Shown here one piece after another: positions 52,516 to 63,473 of a DNA stretch of 64,000 nt. The notes under the pieces were generated by a model. The model did not search any database and was not told the origin of the DNA. It saw only the letters and a program-made list of their open reading frames with translations. Numbering within the stretch: the first letter of the stretch is position 1; each line of letters opens with the position of its first letter. A program made the position numbers and the translations under genes. Source of the DNA: Paraburkholderia sp. HP33-1 (GTDB lineage: Bacteria; Pseudomonadota; Gammaproteobacteria; Burkholderiales; Burkholderiaceae). The stretch is taken from positions 310,001-374,000 of the forward strand of contig NZ_JAJEJR010000002.1 of NCBI RefSeq assembly GCF_021390595.1, written 5' to 3'.

Positions 52516-53400
52516 ATGAGCAACACGAACACGCAGGCAGTGGCGGTCACGGAAGATGCAACCAGCCGGTTCGCCCGGATCACAGAAGACGGACGTGAGA
52601 TGCAGCTCCACTACAACGATGTGGGGCAGGGTGCCGAGACGGTCGTGATGCTGCACGGTTCAGGACCGGGCGCGACCGGCTGGGCCAACTTCAATCGCAA
52701 CGTCGAGCCGCTCGTCGCGGCCGGTTATCGCGTGATCCTGATGGACTGCCTCGGCTGGGGCAAGAGCGATCCAATCGTCTGCAAGGGATCGCGCTCGGAA
52801 CTCAACGCACGCTGCCTGAAGGCGCTGCTCGATGCGCTCGATATCGAACGTGTGCACATCATCGGCAATTCGATGGGCGGGCATAGCGCGGTCGCGTTCG
52901 CGCTCGCCGAGCCGCAACGCGTCGGCAAGCTCGTGTTGATGGGCGGCGGCACGGGCGGCCCGAGCCAGTTCATGCCGATGCCGACCGAAGGCATCAAGCT
53001 GCTGCAAGGGCTGTACCGCAACCCGACCATCGAGAACCTGCAGCGCATGATGAGCGTCTTCGTGTTCGACTCGAAGGCGTTGACCGAAGACCTGATGCAG
53101 GCGCGGCTCGCGAACATGCTGGCTCGCCGCGATCACCTCGAGAACTTCGTCGCGAGCCTCGCTGCGAATCCGAAGCAGTTCAATGACTTCGGTCCGCGCC
53201 TCGGCGAAGTGGTTGCGCCGACGCTGGTGATCTGGGGCCGCGACGATCGCTTCGTGCCGATGGATATCGGTCTGAAACTCGTCGCCGGTATGCCGAACGC
53301 GGATCTGCATGTGTTCGGCCGCTGCGGGCATTGGGCGCAGTGGGAGCATGCGGACAAGTTCAACCGGATGGTGGTCGAGTTCCTGGGGCGCCAGGCATAA
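52516..53400 (+). CDS. mhpC: 2-hydroxy-6-oxononadienedioate hydrolase MhpC
   Basis: 294 residues from ATG 52516 (AAAGGAATTCGAC); the frame is open 9 codons further upstream. Alpha/beta-hydrolase with oxyanion region [22 protein letters not shown], nucleophile Ser in [17 protein letters not shown], catalytic Asp in [14 protein letters not shown] and His in [17 protein letters not shown]. It cleaves the C-C bond of the MhpB product to give succinate and 2-hydroxypenta-2,4-dienoate. It is last in the operon, 65 bp after mhpD, with no obvious terminator behind it. Confidence 0.93.
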   Translation: MSNTNTQAVAVTEDATSRFARITEDGREMQLHYNDVGQGAETVVMLHGSGPGATGWANFNRNVEPLVAAGYRVILMDCLGWGKSDPIVCKGSRSELNARCLKALLDALDIERVHIIGNSMGGHSAVAFALAEPQRVGKLVLMGGGTGGPSQFMPMPTEGIKLLQGLYRNPTIENLQRMMSVFVFDSKALTEDLMQARLANMLARRDHLENFVASLAANPKQFNDFGPRLGEVVAPTLVIWGRDDRFVPMDIGLKLVAGMPNADLHVFGRCGHWAQWEHADKFNRMVVEFLGRQA

Positions 53401-53479
53401 ACCGGGTTGTCGTTGCGGGCCGCTGGCGCGTCGTTCGAGTGACCGACTTGCGCCAGCCGACACGCGCAGCGCGCCGGCA

Positions 53480-54544
53480 TCACTCCGGCGTCGGCATCCG
53501 ACTCACGTTCTTGCGGGCGCGGGCATCCCCACTCGCAGCCTCGTCTCCCGCCCCCCGCCTGAGCGTCGACTCCCGCACCACCAGATGCGGATCAAGCATC
53601 GAATAACTCGCGCTTTCTTCGCCCTTGCCGTGCAGTTTGTCGATCAGCTTCGTCATCGCGAGTTCGCCCATCTTCTCGCTCTGAAAATCCACCGACGTCA
53701 GCGCCGGCGACGCGTACTCGCCATACGGCACATTATCGAACCCGGCGACCGAAACATCGCGCGGCAACGAGAAGCCCAGTTCGCGCGCTTCCTTGATGAA
53801 GCCGAGCGCGATCAGGTCGTTGTAGCAGATCACGGCGTCCGGACGCTTCGGGCCGAGCATCAGTCCCGAGCAGGCGCGCTCGCCGGCCGCGGCCGACGGG
53901 CTCTGTGCGTCGTGAATGTGGAGCGGCAGCCCGTGTTCGTCGAGGCAGCTGCGAATGCCGCGAATCCGTTCGTCGTTCCAGCGCGAACGGCCAAAGCCCA
54001 GATACGCAATGCGCTTGTGACCGAGCTTGACCAGATGGTTCGCGAGCATATAGGCGGCAAGATTGCTGTCGGTGCCGACGCTCGAAATCGGAAAGCGCGA
54101 GTTGCGCCCGAACAGCACGACCGGTTTGCCGATTTCGAGTAGCCATTGCAGCGAATCGTCAGGCATGCGCGAGCTGACGATCATGCCGTCCACGCGTTGC
54201 GCGAGCGATTCGATCAGCGTTTTTTCGCGCTCCTGGCTTTCTTCGGTATCGACGAGCAGCAGCGTGTAATCGTGTTGAAGCGCGACGCGATTGGCGCCCT
54301 TCACGATGTTGGTGAAATGTGGATTGCGGATGTCGAGAATCGCGAGACCAATCGTGCGCGTGCGCCCGGTGATCATCGAACGCGCGAGCGGATTCGAACG
54401 GTAGCCGAGCTGCTCGATCGTCGCCTTGAGCCGCGCTTCGACGGCCGGAGTAAAGCGCTGGGTTCCATTCATGTACTTCGAAACGGTCGCGACCGACACG
54501 CCCGCTGCGGCCGCGACATCGCGAATGGTGGCACCCTTCTTCAT
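53480..54544 (-). CDS. LacI-family repressor of the sugar-acid genes
   Basis: 354 residues. The LacI HTH and hinge read MKKGATIRDVAAAAGVSVATVSKYMNGTQRFTPAVEARLKATIEQLGYRSNPLARSM. The ligand-binding domain has IGLAILDIRNPHFTNIVKGA and VSVAGFDNVPYGEYASPALTSV. It lies 128 bp downstream of the glucarate dehydratase gene on the same strand. A 14-bp site just before its start codon reappears in the dehydratase/permease gap, so it probably represses both itself and the catabolic genes, with glucarate or a metabolite as inducer. Confidence 0.88.
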   Translation of the reverse strand: MKKGATIRDVAAAAGVSVATVSKYMNGTQRFTPAVEARLKATIEQLGYRSNPLARSMITGRTRTIGLAILDIRNPHFTNIVKGANRVALQHDYTLLLVDTEESQEREKTLIESLAQRVDGMIVSSRMPDDSLQWLLEIGKPVVLFGRNSRFPISSVGTDSNLAAYMLANHLVKLGHKRIAYLGFGRSRWNDERIRGIRSCLDEHGLPLHIHDAQSPSAAAGERACSGLMLGPKRPDAVICYNDLIALGFIKEARELGFSLPRDVSVAGFDNVPYGEYASPALTSVDFQSEKMGELAMTKLIDKLHGKGEESASYSMLDPHLVVRESTLRRGAGDEAASGDARARKNVSRMPTPE

Positions 54545-54551
54545 CGGCAGA

Positions 54552-54565
54552 GGATAACGTTTTCC
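54552..54565. promoter_or_regulatory. LacI-type operator, copy 1 (lacI upstream)
   Basis: GGATAACGTTTTCC, a near-palindrome with central CG as usual for LacI-family sites, 7 bp upstream of the repressor start codon. It differs from copy 2 at one base. Confidence 0.6.
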
Positions 54566-54672
54566 AGTGATTTCTTAATAATATCGGTTATGCCGGAAAG
54601 CGTAAAGGCGAACGCCGCGCCCGCAACGCGCAGCGCAGGCGTTGGCGTTGGCGTTGGCGCTACGGCGCAACA

Positions 54673-55944
54673 TCAATAACGCGGCTTCTTCGCCGTCCAC
54701 CCGGGACGCAGCTTGCGCATTTGCGCGGCGTCGTTGCGCTGCGTAATGCCGCATTCCAGATAGCGCTCGTGCAGCACGCGCAGTGCGTCGCGATCGAGTT
54801 CGACGCCAAGCCCCGGCGCATCGGTCACCGTCACGCAGCCGCCTTCGATTTTGATCTTGCCGCCTTTGAGCACTTCGTCTTCCTGCCACGGATAGTGCGT
54901 ATCGCACGCATAGGTGAGGTTCGGCACCGCCGCTGCCAGATGCGACATCGCCATCAGACTGATGCCGAGGTGCGAATTCGAATGCATCGACAGGCCGAGT
55001 CCGAACGTATCGCACATCGTTGCGAGTGTCTGCGTCGCGCGCAGTCCGCCCCAGTAGTGATGGTCCGACAGCACGATCTGCGCGCCATTGAGCGTGACGT
55101 TGCGACGGAACTCGTCCATGCTGGTGACGACCATGTTGGTCGCAAGCGGCAGGCCCGTCGAGCGATGTAACTGCGCCATGCCTTCGAGGCCAGGCGTCGG
55201 ATCTTCGTAGTACTCCAGATCGCCTGCCAGTTCTTTGGCGATCCTGATTGATGTTTCGAGTGACCAGTTCGCGTTCGGATCGATTCGCAAAGGGTGATTC
55301 GGGAAGGCGCGCTTGAGCGCCTTCAGGCTCGCGACCTCGATATCCGGTTCCAGCGCACCGGCCTTCAGCTTGATGCTGCCGAAGCCATAACGATCGATCA
55401 TCGTGCGCGCCTGCCCGACGATTCTCTCCGGCGTGAGCGCCTCGCCCCAGCTGTCGGGACGATACGAAGGATCGACGTCGCTCGCGAACTTGAAGAACAG
55501 GTACGCCGAAAAAGGCACCTGGCGACGCACCGCGCCGCCGAGCAGTTCATGCAGCGGCACGCCGAGCGAGCGCGCCTGCAGATCGAGCAAAGCAACTTCG
55601 AACGCGCCGAACACCTTCTGCTCGGCCTTGTCGAGTTGCGAGCCGGGCGCAAGGTCGATTTCCACTGCGTTTGCGTGCGCCGTGTCCGGGGACTGCGCCG
55701 CGCGTACCGCGTGTGCCGCGCCGTTCAGATTGAACGGGCTGAGCCCGGCGAGGCGGTCCTTCACCCGTAGCAGCCCGTCGAGCACCGGCTTGTCGCCATA
55801 GGTTTCGCCGAGGCCGATCAGGCCGTTGTCGGCCTCGATCTCGACGATCGAGCGCAGCGCGAATGGTTCGTGCACGCCGCTCGCGTTCAGGAGCGGCGGG
55901 TCGCTGATGGCGATGGGTGTGACGCGGACGGAAACGATCTTCAT
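54673..55944 (-). CDS. Glucarate dehydratase-like enolase-superfamily enzyme
   Basis: 423 residues from ATG 55944 (AAGGA upstream); an ATG six codons earlier is possible. The enolase-superfamily fold shows the glucarate dehydratase fingerprint: KxK in GFGSIKLKAGALEPD, the metal ligands in RIDPNANWS, YYEDPTPG and LATNMVVTSMDEF, and the catalytic His in LSDHHYWGGLRATQTLA. The reaction would be D-glucarate to 5-keto-4-deoxy-D-glucarate. The divergent MFS gene likely imports the substrate and the LacI gene regulates both. The enzyme for the next step is not in view. Confidence 0.85.
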   Translation of the reverse strand: MKIVSVRVTPIAISDPPLLNASGVHEPFALRSIVEIEADNGLIGLGETYGDKPVLDGLLRVKDRLAGLSPFNLNGAAHAVRAAQSPDTAHANAVEIDLAPGSQLDKAEQKVFGAFEVALLDLQARSLGVPLHELLGGAVRRQVPFSAYLFFKFASDVDPSYRPDSWGEALTPERIVGQARTMIDRYGFGSIKLKAGALEPDIEVASLKALKRAFPNHPLRIDPNANWSLETSIRIAKELAGDLEYYEDPTPGLEGMAQLHRSTGLPLATNMVVTSMDEFRRNVTLNGAQIVLSDHHYWGGLRATQTLATMCDTFGLGLSMHSNSHLGISLMAMSHLAAAVPNLTYACDTHYPWQEDEVLKGGKIKIEGGCVTVTDAPGLGVELDRDALRVLHERYLECGITQRNDAAQMRKLRPGWTAKKPRY

Positions 55945-55996
55945 GGAGGTGGGTTCCTTCATCGATGAACGACGCAGGCGCAATCGGCTGGCGAAA

Positions 55997-56010
55997 GGAT
56001 AACGGTTTCC
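55997..56010. promoter_or_regulatory. LacI-type operator, copy 2 (dehydratase/permease gap)
   Basis: GGATAACGGTTTCC matches copy 1 (54552-54565) at 13 of 14 positions and is followed by TATACTAA, a possible -10 element. It lies between the divergent dehydratase and permease genes. Confidence 0.6.
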
Positions 56011-56177
56011 TATACTAACCGGCGCACCCCAGGTGCAAGGACGGCTCGCCGCCGAGTTGCGCTGGCTGGAACCGGACGCGGCAGGCAAACTGCCGCACGA
56101 AGAATTCGTGCACAGCACGGTGCGCTTCGACGCGCGGCGGGCGGCGACGCGACGAACGGAGACACGAGGTCACCCAT
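56003..56177 (+). other. Short open frame coupled to the permease start, status unclear
   Basis: Between the operator and the permease, one frame is open for about 57 codons and stops in an ATGA overlap with the permease start. It contains QGRLAAELRWLEPDAAGKLP, then HEEFVHSTVRFDARR, which looks protein-like rather than random. There is no ATG and no ribosome binding site, so it may be the 3' remnant of a lost gene. I do not recognise the family. Confidence 0.3.
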
Positions 56178-57465
56178 GACTACCAAGGTAAAAGGACTGC
56201 GCTGGTGGATGATCGGGCTGCTCACGCTCGGCACGATCACCAACTACCTCGCGCGCAGTTCGCTGAGCGTCGCCGCGCCGACGGTGCTGCAACATCTGAA
56301 CATTTCGACGCACGAGTACGGCTGGATCACGGGCGCGTTTCTCGTCATGTATCCGATCGGCGCGCCGCTGACCGGCTATCTGATGGATCGCGTGGGCTTG
56401 CGCATGGGTTTTCTGCTGTGCGGCGTCGCCTGGTCGCTGATCTGCATGGCGCATGGTTTCGCGTCGGGCTGGGTCGGGCTGTTCGTGCTGCGCGGCATGC
56501 TCGGGCTGGTGGAAGCCTCGTTCATTCCGGGCGGCATGCGCGTGGCCGCGTACTGGTTTCCGTCGCACGAGCGCGGCACGGCTGCCGGGGTGTTCAACCT
56601 CGGCACGTCGACCGGCGCGATTCTCGCGCCGCCGCTGATTGCGTGGTCGATCCTGCACTACAGCTGGAATGTCGCGTTTCTGATCGTCGGTGGGCTGGGA
56701 CTCGCGTGGGCCGTGCTGTGGCTGCTGCTGTATCGCCATCCGGACCGTCATCCGGCGTTGTCGCAGGAGGAGGCGAGCTATATCGGCGCGACGCAGGAAG
56801 CCAGCTTGCGCACCGCGACAGGCTCGGGTCCGAAGGTGTTCGAGATCCTGAAACAGCGCAATTTCTGGGGCATCGCGCTGCCGCGTTTCTGCGCCGATCC
56901 GGTGTGGGGCACGCTGGTCTACTGGATGCCGCTCTACCTCTACCAGGCGCGCGGCTTCGATCTGAAGGCGATCGCACTGACCGCGTGGCTGCCGTTCGTC
57001 GCGGCCGATGTCGGCTGCATGGTCGGCGGTCCCCTGTCGGCGTGGCTCAAGCGCCGCTTCGACGTGCCGATCGTCAACGGCAAGCGCATCGCCTTCACGA
57101 TGGCCGCATTCCTGATGATCGGCATGGCGGGTGTCGGCTTCGTCCGCAACCCGGCGATGGCGGTGTTCCTGCTGTGCCTCGGCGGCTTCGCGCATCAGAC
57201 GCTGTCGATCACGGTGATCTCGATGTCGGCCGATCTGTTCCCGCGCCGCGAAGTCGGCACGGTGACCGGACTTGCCGCGCTCGTCGCGGGGCTCGGCAAC
57301 TTCGCGTTCACGATGACGATGGGCTGGTTCGTGAGCCGCATCGGCTATACGCCGTTCTTTGTCGCGCTGGGTTTTGGCGATCTGATCGGCGCGACGCTGC
57401 TGTGGACGCTCGTGCGCCGTCCGTCGACGATGCCGGCGCAGGACGTCGTAGCGCGCGCCGCGTAG
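56176..57465 (+). CDS. MFS sugar-acid permease (GudP/anion:cation symporter type)
   Basis: 429 residues; ATG with CGGAGACACGAGG. Twelve TM helices fit the length. Features of the ACS family (glucarate, galactonate, hexuronate carriers) are visible: WMIGLLTLGTITNYLARSSLSVAAPTVLQHLNIS, FLVMYPIGAPLTGYLMDRVGLRMGF, LVEASFIPGGMRVAAYWFPSHERGTAAGVFNLGTSTGAILAPPL. It most likely brings in glucarate or a related aldarate for the dehydratase encoded divergently. The start overlaps the end of a short open frame upstream. Confidence 0.88.
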   Translation: MTTKVKGLRWWMIGLLTLGTITNYLARSSLSVAAPTVLQHLNISTHEYGWITGAFLVMYPIGAPLTGYLMDRVGLRMGFLLCGVAWSLICMAHGFASGWVGLFVLRGMLGLVEASFIPGGMRVAAYWFPSHERGTAAGVFNLGTSTGAILAPPLIAWSILHYSWNVAFLIVGGLGLAWAVLWLLLYRHPDRHPALSQEEASYIGATQEASLRTATGSGPKVFEILKQRNFWGIALPRFCADPVWGTLVYWMPLYLYQARGFDLKAIALTAWLPFVAADVGCMVGGPLSAWLKRRFDVPIVNGKRIAFTMAAFLMIGMAGVGFVRNPAMAVFLLCLGGFAHQTLSITVISMSADLFPRREVGTVTGLAALVAGLGNFAFTMTMGWFVSRIGYTPFFVALGFGDLIGATLLWTLVRRPSTMPAQDVVARAA

Positions 57466-60020
<2,555 letters not shown>

Positions 60021-60111
60021 AGCCACGCGGGCGACTGATGCGGTGAGCGCTGCGGCGGCCATCGAAGCCACGCGGTAAGCGCGCTTTCCCACCGCGATCA
60101 GAACCGCAAGT

Positions 60112-60145
60112 ACGACAATGGCGCCTTCGGGCGCCATTGTCGTTT
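60112..60145 (+). terminator. Rho-independent terminator after icd
   Basis: A perfect 14-bp stem, ACGACAATGGCGCC and GGCGCCATTGTCGT, closes on a stable TTCG tetraloop and is followed by TTTCTG. It lies 91 bp after the icd stop codon and may also serve the convergent small gene at 60185. Confidence 0.85.
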
Positions 60146-60184
60146 CTGCTTTCGGTGCTACGCCGCCGTCGGTCATAGTCGTCC

Positions 60185-60412
60185 TCAAACGTGGACGATT
60201 TCCCAATCGGCGAGTTTCTCCGGAATTTCGAGCGTGGACGTATCGAGCTCGGCCAGATGCTCGCAGCTCAGGCCGCGCGCGAGGTCGTCAGCGGCCTGTT
60301 GCGGGCTTGAGAATTCGCCGAGCGTTTCGTTGCCGTAGGTGGCTTCCCAGCCGTCCTGACCCGGCAGAATGTAGAACGCTCCCTGTGTCGAACCAAAGCG
60401 AAAGCCTTTCAT
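60185..60412 (-). CDS. Small protein of unknown function
   Basis: 75 residues from ATG 60412 (TGGGAGACTAAAA upstream). The sequence MKGFRFGSTQGAFYILPGQDGWEATYGNETLGEFSSPQQAADDLARG is compact, aromatic and without signal or TM segments. The pattern of FSSPQQAADDLARG followed by CEHLAELDTSTLEIPEKLADWEIVH resembles small conserved proteobacterial proteins of unknown function. Convergent with icd. No further assignment is possible. Confidence 0.65.
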   Translation of the reverse strand: MKGFRFGSTQGAFYILPGQDGWEATYGNETLGEFSSPQQAADDLARGLSCEHLAELDTSTLEIPEKLADWEIVHV

Positions 60413-60824
60413 TTTTAGTCTCCCAGTTGCCAATAAAAAACCGCGGTTCGTGACGGCTTCTTCGCAATCTGTGGGATTTGGGTGGTCCGTGTCGTAAGAC
60501 CCCTCGAATCCGACTGCGTGAAGCGCGTGCTCTTGTAAAAGAGTCTACGTCAGCGAATCGGCTGGCAAGCGGGCGTCAAACCGTTCTTTATATTTAAAAT
60601 ATTTGCGTAAAAACAATGAGTTGCGCGTTTCATTTTGCGATGTGCAACGTCGCCGGGCATCGTGAAATGGCCGGTTTGTGCCACGCACCATGATTTTTTA
60701 CGAAGCGCGGGATCGTTTCGTATCGTGAAAATTAGGGGCCGCGCGCGATGTGCAGATCGACGCTATGCGGCCCTATGCCGCGTCGAGGCGCGTGCTCCGA
60801 TTCCAACGGCTTCCCGCTGAAGCA
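60413..60824. other. Intergenic region, AT-rich, no recognised gene
   Basis: About 410 bp. A marked AT-rich stretch near 60585-60620 (TTTATATTTAAAATATTTG) is likely part of the promoter of the small gene on the minus strand or a nucleoid-protein binding area. No ribosome binding site with a recognisable protein is seen. Confidence 0.4.
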
Positions 60825-62336
60825 TCACAACCAGCCGAGCCAGCGCCACCATGTCGCCGCGAACAGAAGCAGCAGCAGATACCCGACGATCGTCAGCACG
60901 ATGCCGACGCGCGCGAACTGACGGGCTGTGAAGGTATCGGTGGCGAGGCACACCATGTTTTGCGGCGCGTTGATCGGCAGCACGAAGCCGAAGCTGACCA
61001 CGTAGCCGAGCAGCATCGTCATGCCGAGCCGGCTGAAGTCGCCTTGCATCGATTGCAGCACCGCGATCAGGATCGGCAGCATTGCCGACGTCAGCGCAGT
61101 CGCGCTCGCAAAGCCAAGGTGGATCACGATCAGAAACGCCGCCAGGATCGCGAACGCGGTGAACGTGCCCGCGCGATCGAGCCCGGTGTGATGCGCGACG
61201 AGATCGCCGAGCCATTGCCCGGCCGTGGTCGTCAGAAGCGTGGTGCCGAGGCTGATGCCGACACCGAATACGATCACCGTGCCCCACGGAATGCGGTTCT
61301 GCACGGTCTTCCAGTCCATCACGCCGATGCGCGGCAGCATCAGGATCACGAGGCCGATATAGGTGACCGACGTGGTATCGAACGGATGCAGCTTGCCTTC
61401 GGTCGCCCAGAAGAACAGCAGGCCGATCGCGACGCCGAGCAGACGCTTCTGCGGCCCGGTCATCGGTCCGAGTTCGCGCAGCGACCGCGCCACGGCCTCT
61501 TTGCCGCCCGCGATCTGATCGCTTTCCGGCGGCAGCATTTTCAGCACGATCGCGAGCAGCAGGACCGACATCACGATCGCCCACGGCGTGCCCGCGATCA
61601 GCCATTCGAGCCACGTGACACGCGCGCCGAGCATCTTGTCCATGAAGCCGACCGTCAGCAGATTCTGCGCGGCGGCCGTCAGAATGCCGACGTTCCAGAT
61701 GCTGGTCGCCTGCGCGACGACGATCATGATGCCGGCCGCGATGTTCGAACGCTTGTCGACGCCGAACGCCGAGATCACGCCGATCATGATCGGCACCACG
61801 CAGGCGCTGCGCGCGGTCGCGCTCGGCACGACCAGCGACAGGACGATCGTCACCGCGATCGAGCCGATCAGAATGCGTCGCGTGGTCGTGCCGATCAGCG
61901 ACAGCGTGACGAGCGCGATGCGCTTGTCGAGACCGGTGATCGTCATTGCCGCGGAAATGAACAGCGCGCCGGTGACCAGCGCGAGCGCCGAGTTCGAAAA
62001 CCCGGCGAGCGCCATGCCGATCCCGGCCGACGTGCCATAGACGACGCTCGGGTCCTTGATGGTCGGCGCGGTGCCGATCAGGAACGCGATCAGCGAAGTG
62101 ATGATGATGGCGCTCGCCTCGTACGACACGGCCTCGGTCAACCAGACGACCACCGCGAAGGCGAGAATCGCTAGCATCCGGTGGCCGGCGGGCGGCAGCG
62201 TCGCGGGCAGCGGCAACAGCAGAACGACGATCATGGCGACGACGCTCGCGATCAGGCCGATCGGCACGCCCCCTTTAGCCGGGGCGGAGCCAGTCGGACC
62301 GGCGCCGGGTTGAGCTTCGGATTTCGATGCGCTCAT
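60825..62336 (-). CDS. DASS-family (SLC13-like) dicarboxylate/sulfate transporter
   Basis: 503 residues with about twelve hydrophobic segments. Family features include MLAILAFAVVVWLTEAVSYEASAIIITSLIAFLIG near the start, SLVVPSATARSACVVPIMIGVISAFG and the late signature GFASATALTSAMLPILIAVLQSM with FGFVLPINAPQNMVCLATDTFTARQFARVG. The SATAR/NAPQN pair corresponds to the SNT/SNP-type substrate and sodium sites of the family. It likely imports C4-dicarboxylates or related anions with sodium. It is transcribed in the same direction as, and 115 bp downstream of, the LysR gene, so the two may be linked. Confidence 0.85.
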   Translation of the reverse strand: MSASKSEAQPGAGPTGSAPAKGGVPIGLIASVVAMIVVLLLPLPATLPPAGHRMLAILAFAVVVWLTEAVSYEASAIIITSLIAFLIGTAPTIKDPSVVYGTSAGIGMALAGFSNSALALVTGALFISAAMTITGLDKRIALVTLSLIGTTTRRILIGSIAVTIVLSLVVPSATARSACVVPIMIGVISAFGVDKRSNIAAGIMIVVAQATSIWNVGILTAAAQNLLTVGFMDKMLGARVTWLEWLIAGTPWAIVMSVLLLAIVLKMLPPESDQIAGGKEAVARSLRELGPMTGPQKRLLGVAIGLLFFWATEGKLHPFDTTSVTYIGLVILMLPRIGVMDWKTVQNRIPWGTVIVFGVGISLGTTLLTTTAGQWLGDLVAHHTGLDRAGTFTAFAILAAFLIVIHLGFASATALTSAMLPILIAVLQSMQGDFSRLGMTMLLGYVVSFGFVLPINAPQNMVCLATDTFTARQFARVGIVLTIVGYLLLLLFAATWWRWLGWL

Positions 62337-62451
62337 GCTGTTCGCTCCTCGGTGGGGGAGGCCCGCCGCGATGGTCGATGCTTAACGCATCGAGCCAACT
62401 CCCGCAGCGAGCTTCACGGTATCGCAAGGGGATGTCGCAAGCGCTGTTGTA

Positions 62452-63375
62452 TCACGCCGACGGTGTCCGTGCGAAGGCAGCATCCGCGCCGAGCCGCTCG
62501 ATCAGCATTGCGACGAAGGTCTCGGTGACCGGCGGCAGAGTCCTGCCGCGCTTTCTGATCAGCGCGATGCGCCGCGTGAACGCGGGTTCGTCGATCGGCC
62601 GCGCAACCAGCTCGGGCTCCGCGCGCACCTCGCGCGCCGACGCCGGCAGGATCGTGATGCCGAGCCCGGCGCGCGCCATCGCGACCGCGCTCATCATGTA
62701 GGTCGGCTCGCAGGCGATGCGCGGCACGCATTGCGCGTCGGCGAACGCGCTGTCGACGACCGCGCGCACGCTCGTGCCCTGCGCGGTCAGAACGAGCGGC
62801 TCGTTCGCGAGATCGGCGAGCGTGACGTGCCGGCGCCGCCGCGCGAGCGCGTGCTGCCTGGGCAACACCGCGACGAGCCGGTCGATGCCCGCATGCAGCA
62901 CCTCGAGCCCGCTGTCGTTAAGCTCGCCGCCCGTCAGCCCGAGATCGGCTTCCTCGTTGCGCACCAGCGTGTTGACCATGCTCGCGACGCCGTCGCGCAC
63001 CTCGAAGCCGACGCGCGGCACGGCCTTTCTCAGCGCCTGCACGAGTTCGGGCAGCAGGCTCGCCGCGAAGGTCGGCAGACACGCGATGCGCACCGTGCCG
63101 CTCGCACCTTCGCCGAGCGCACGCGCGTCGAGCAGCACGCGCTCCATGTCGTGCAGCGATTTCTGCAGCACGGGCAGCAGCTCGCGGCCGGTCGGCGTCA
63201 GTGCGACGTTGCGGCTGTTGCGATCGAACAGGCGCAAGCCGACGGTTTCCTCGAGCCGGCGAATCTGCACCGTCAATGCCGGCTGCGACAGATGCAGCCG
63301 CGCGGCCGCGCGCGTGAAGCTACCCGTTTGCGCGACCGCGATAAACGCGCGGATGTCCCGCAGATTCAGATCCAT
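62452..63375 (-). CDS. LysR-family regulator of tricarboxylate/dicarboxylate transport
   Basis: 307 residues from ATG 63375; a TTG seven codons upstream is possible, and neither has a strong ribosome binding site. HTH: MDLNLRDIRAFIAVAQTGSFTRAAARLHLSQPALTVQIRRLEETVGLRLFDRNSRNVALTPTG. The effector domain is of the CbbR/CynR-like broad type (VRIACLPTFAASLLPELVQAL, GITILPASAREV). It lies between the DASS transporter and the divergent CitMHS gene, so it probably controls one or both, with the transported acid as inducer. Confidence 0.85.
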   Translation of the reverse strand: MDLNLRDIRAFIAVAQTGSFTRAAARLHLSQPALTVQIRRLEETVGLRLFDRNSRNVALTPTGRELLPVLQKSLHDMERVLLDARALGEGASGTVRIACLPTFAASLLPELVQALRKAVPRVGFEVRDGVASMVNTLVRNEEADLGLTGGELNDSGLEVLHAGIDRLVAVLPRQHALARRRRHVTLADLANEPLVLTAQGTSVRAVVDSAFADAQCVPRIACEPTYMMSAVAMARAGLGITILPASAREVRAEPELVARPIDEPAFTRRIALIRKRGRTLPPVTETFVAMLIERLGADAAFARTPSA

Positions 63376-63473
63376 GATGATTTGTGATTGCTGCAATCAA
63401 TTCATTTCAATTGTTTTATTACTGTCCCGAACTTACGCTCGATCACACTAAAAAACAACCTGGAGACAAGCTC

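Noticed and set aside
54630..54662. Short GGCGTT tandem repeat after the dehydratase gene
   Set aside because: Only three perfect copies in GC-rich DNA; no structure or function suggested.
60750..62174. Plus-strand open frame of 474 codons opposite the DASS transporter
   Set aside because: Very Arg/Asp/His-rich, the usual complement of a hydrophobic protein gene.
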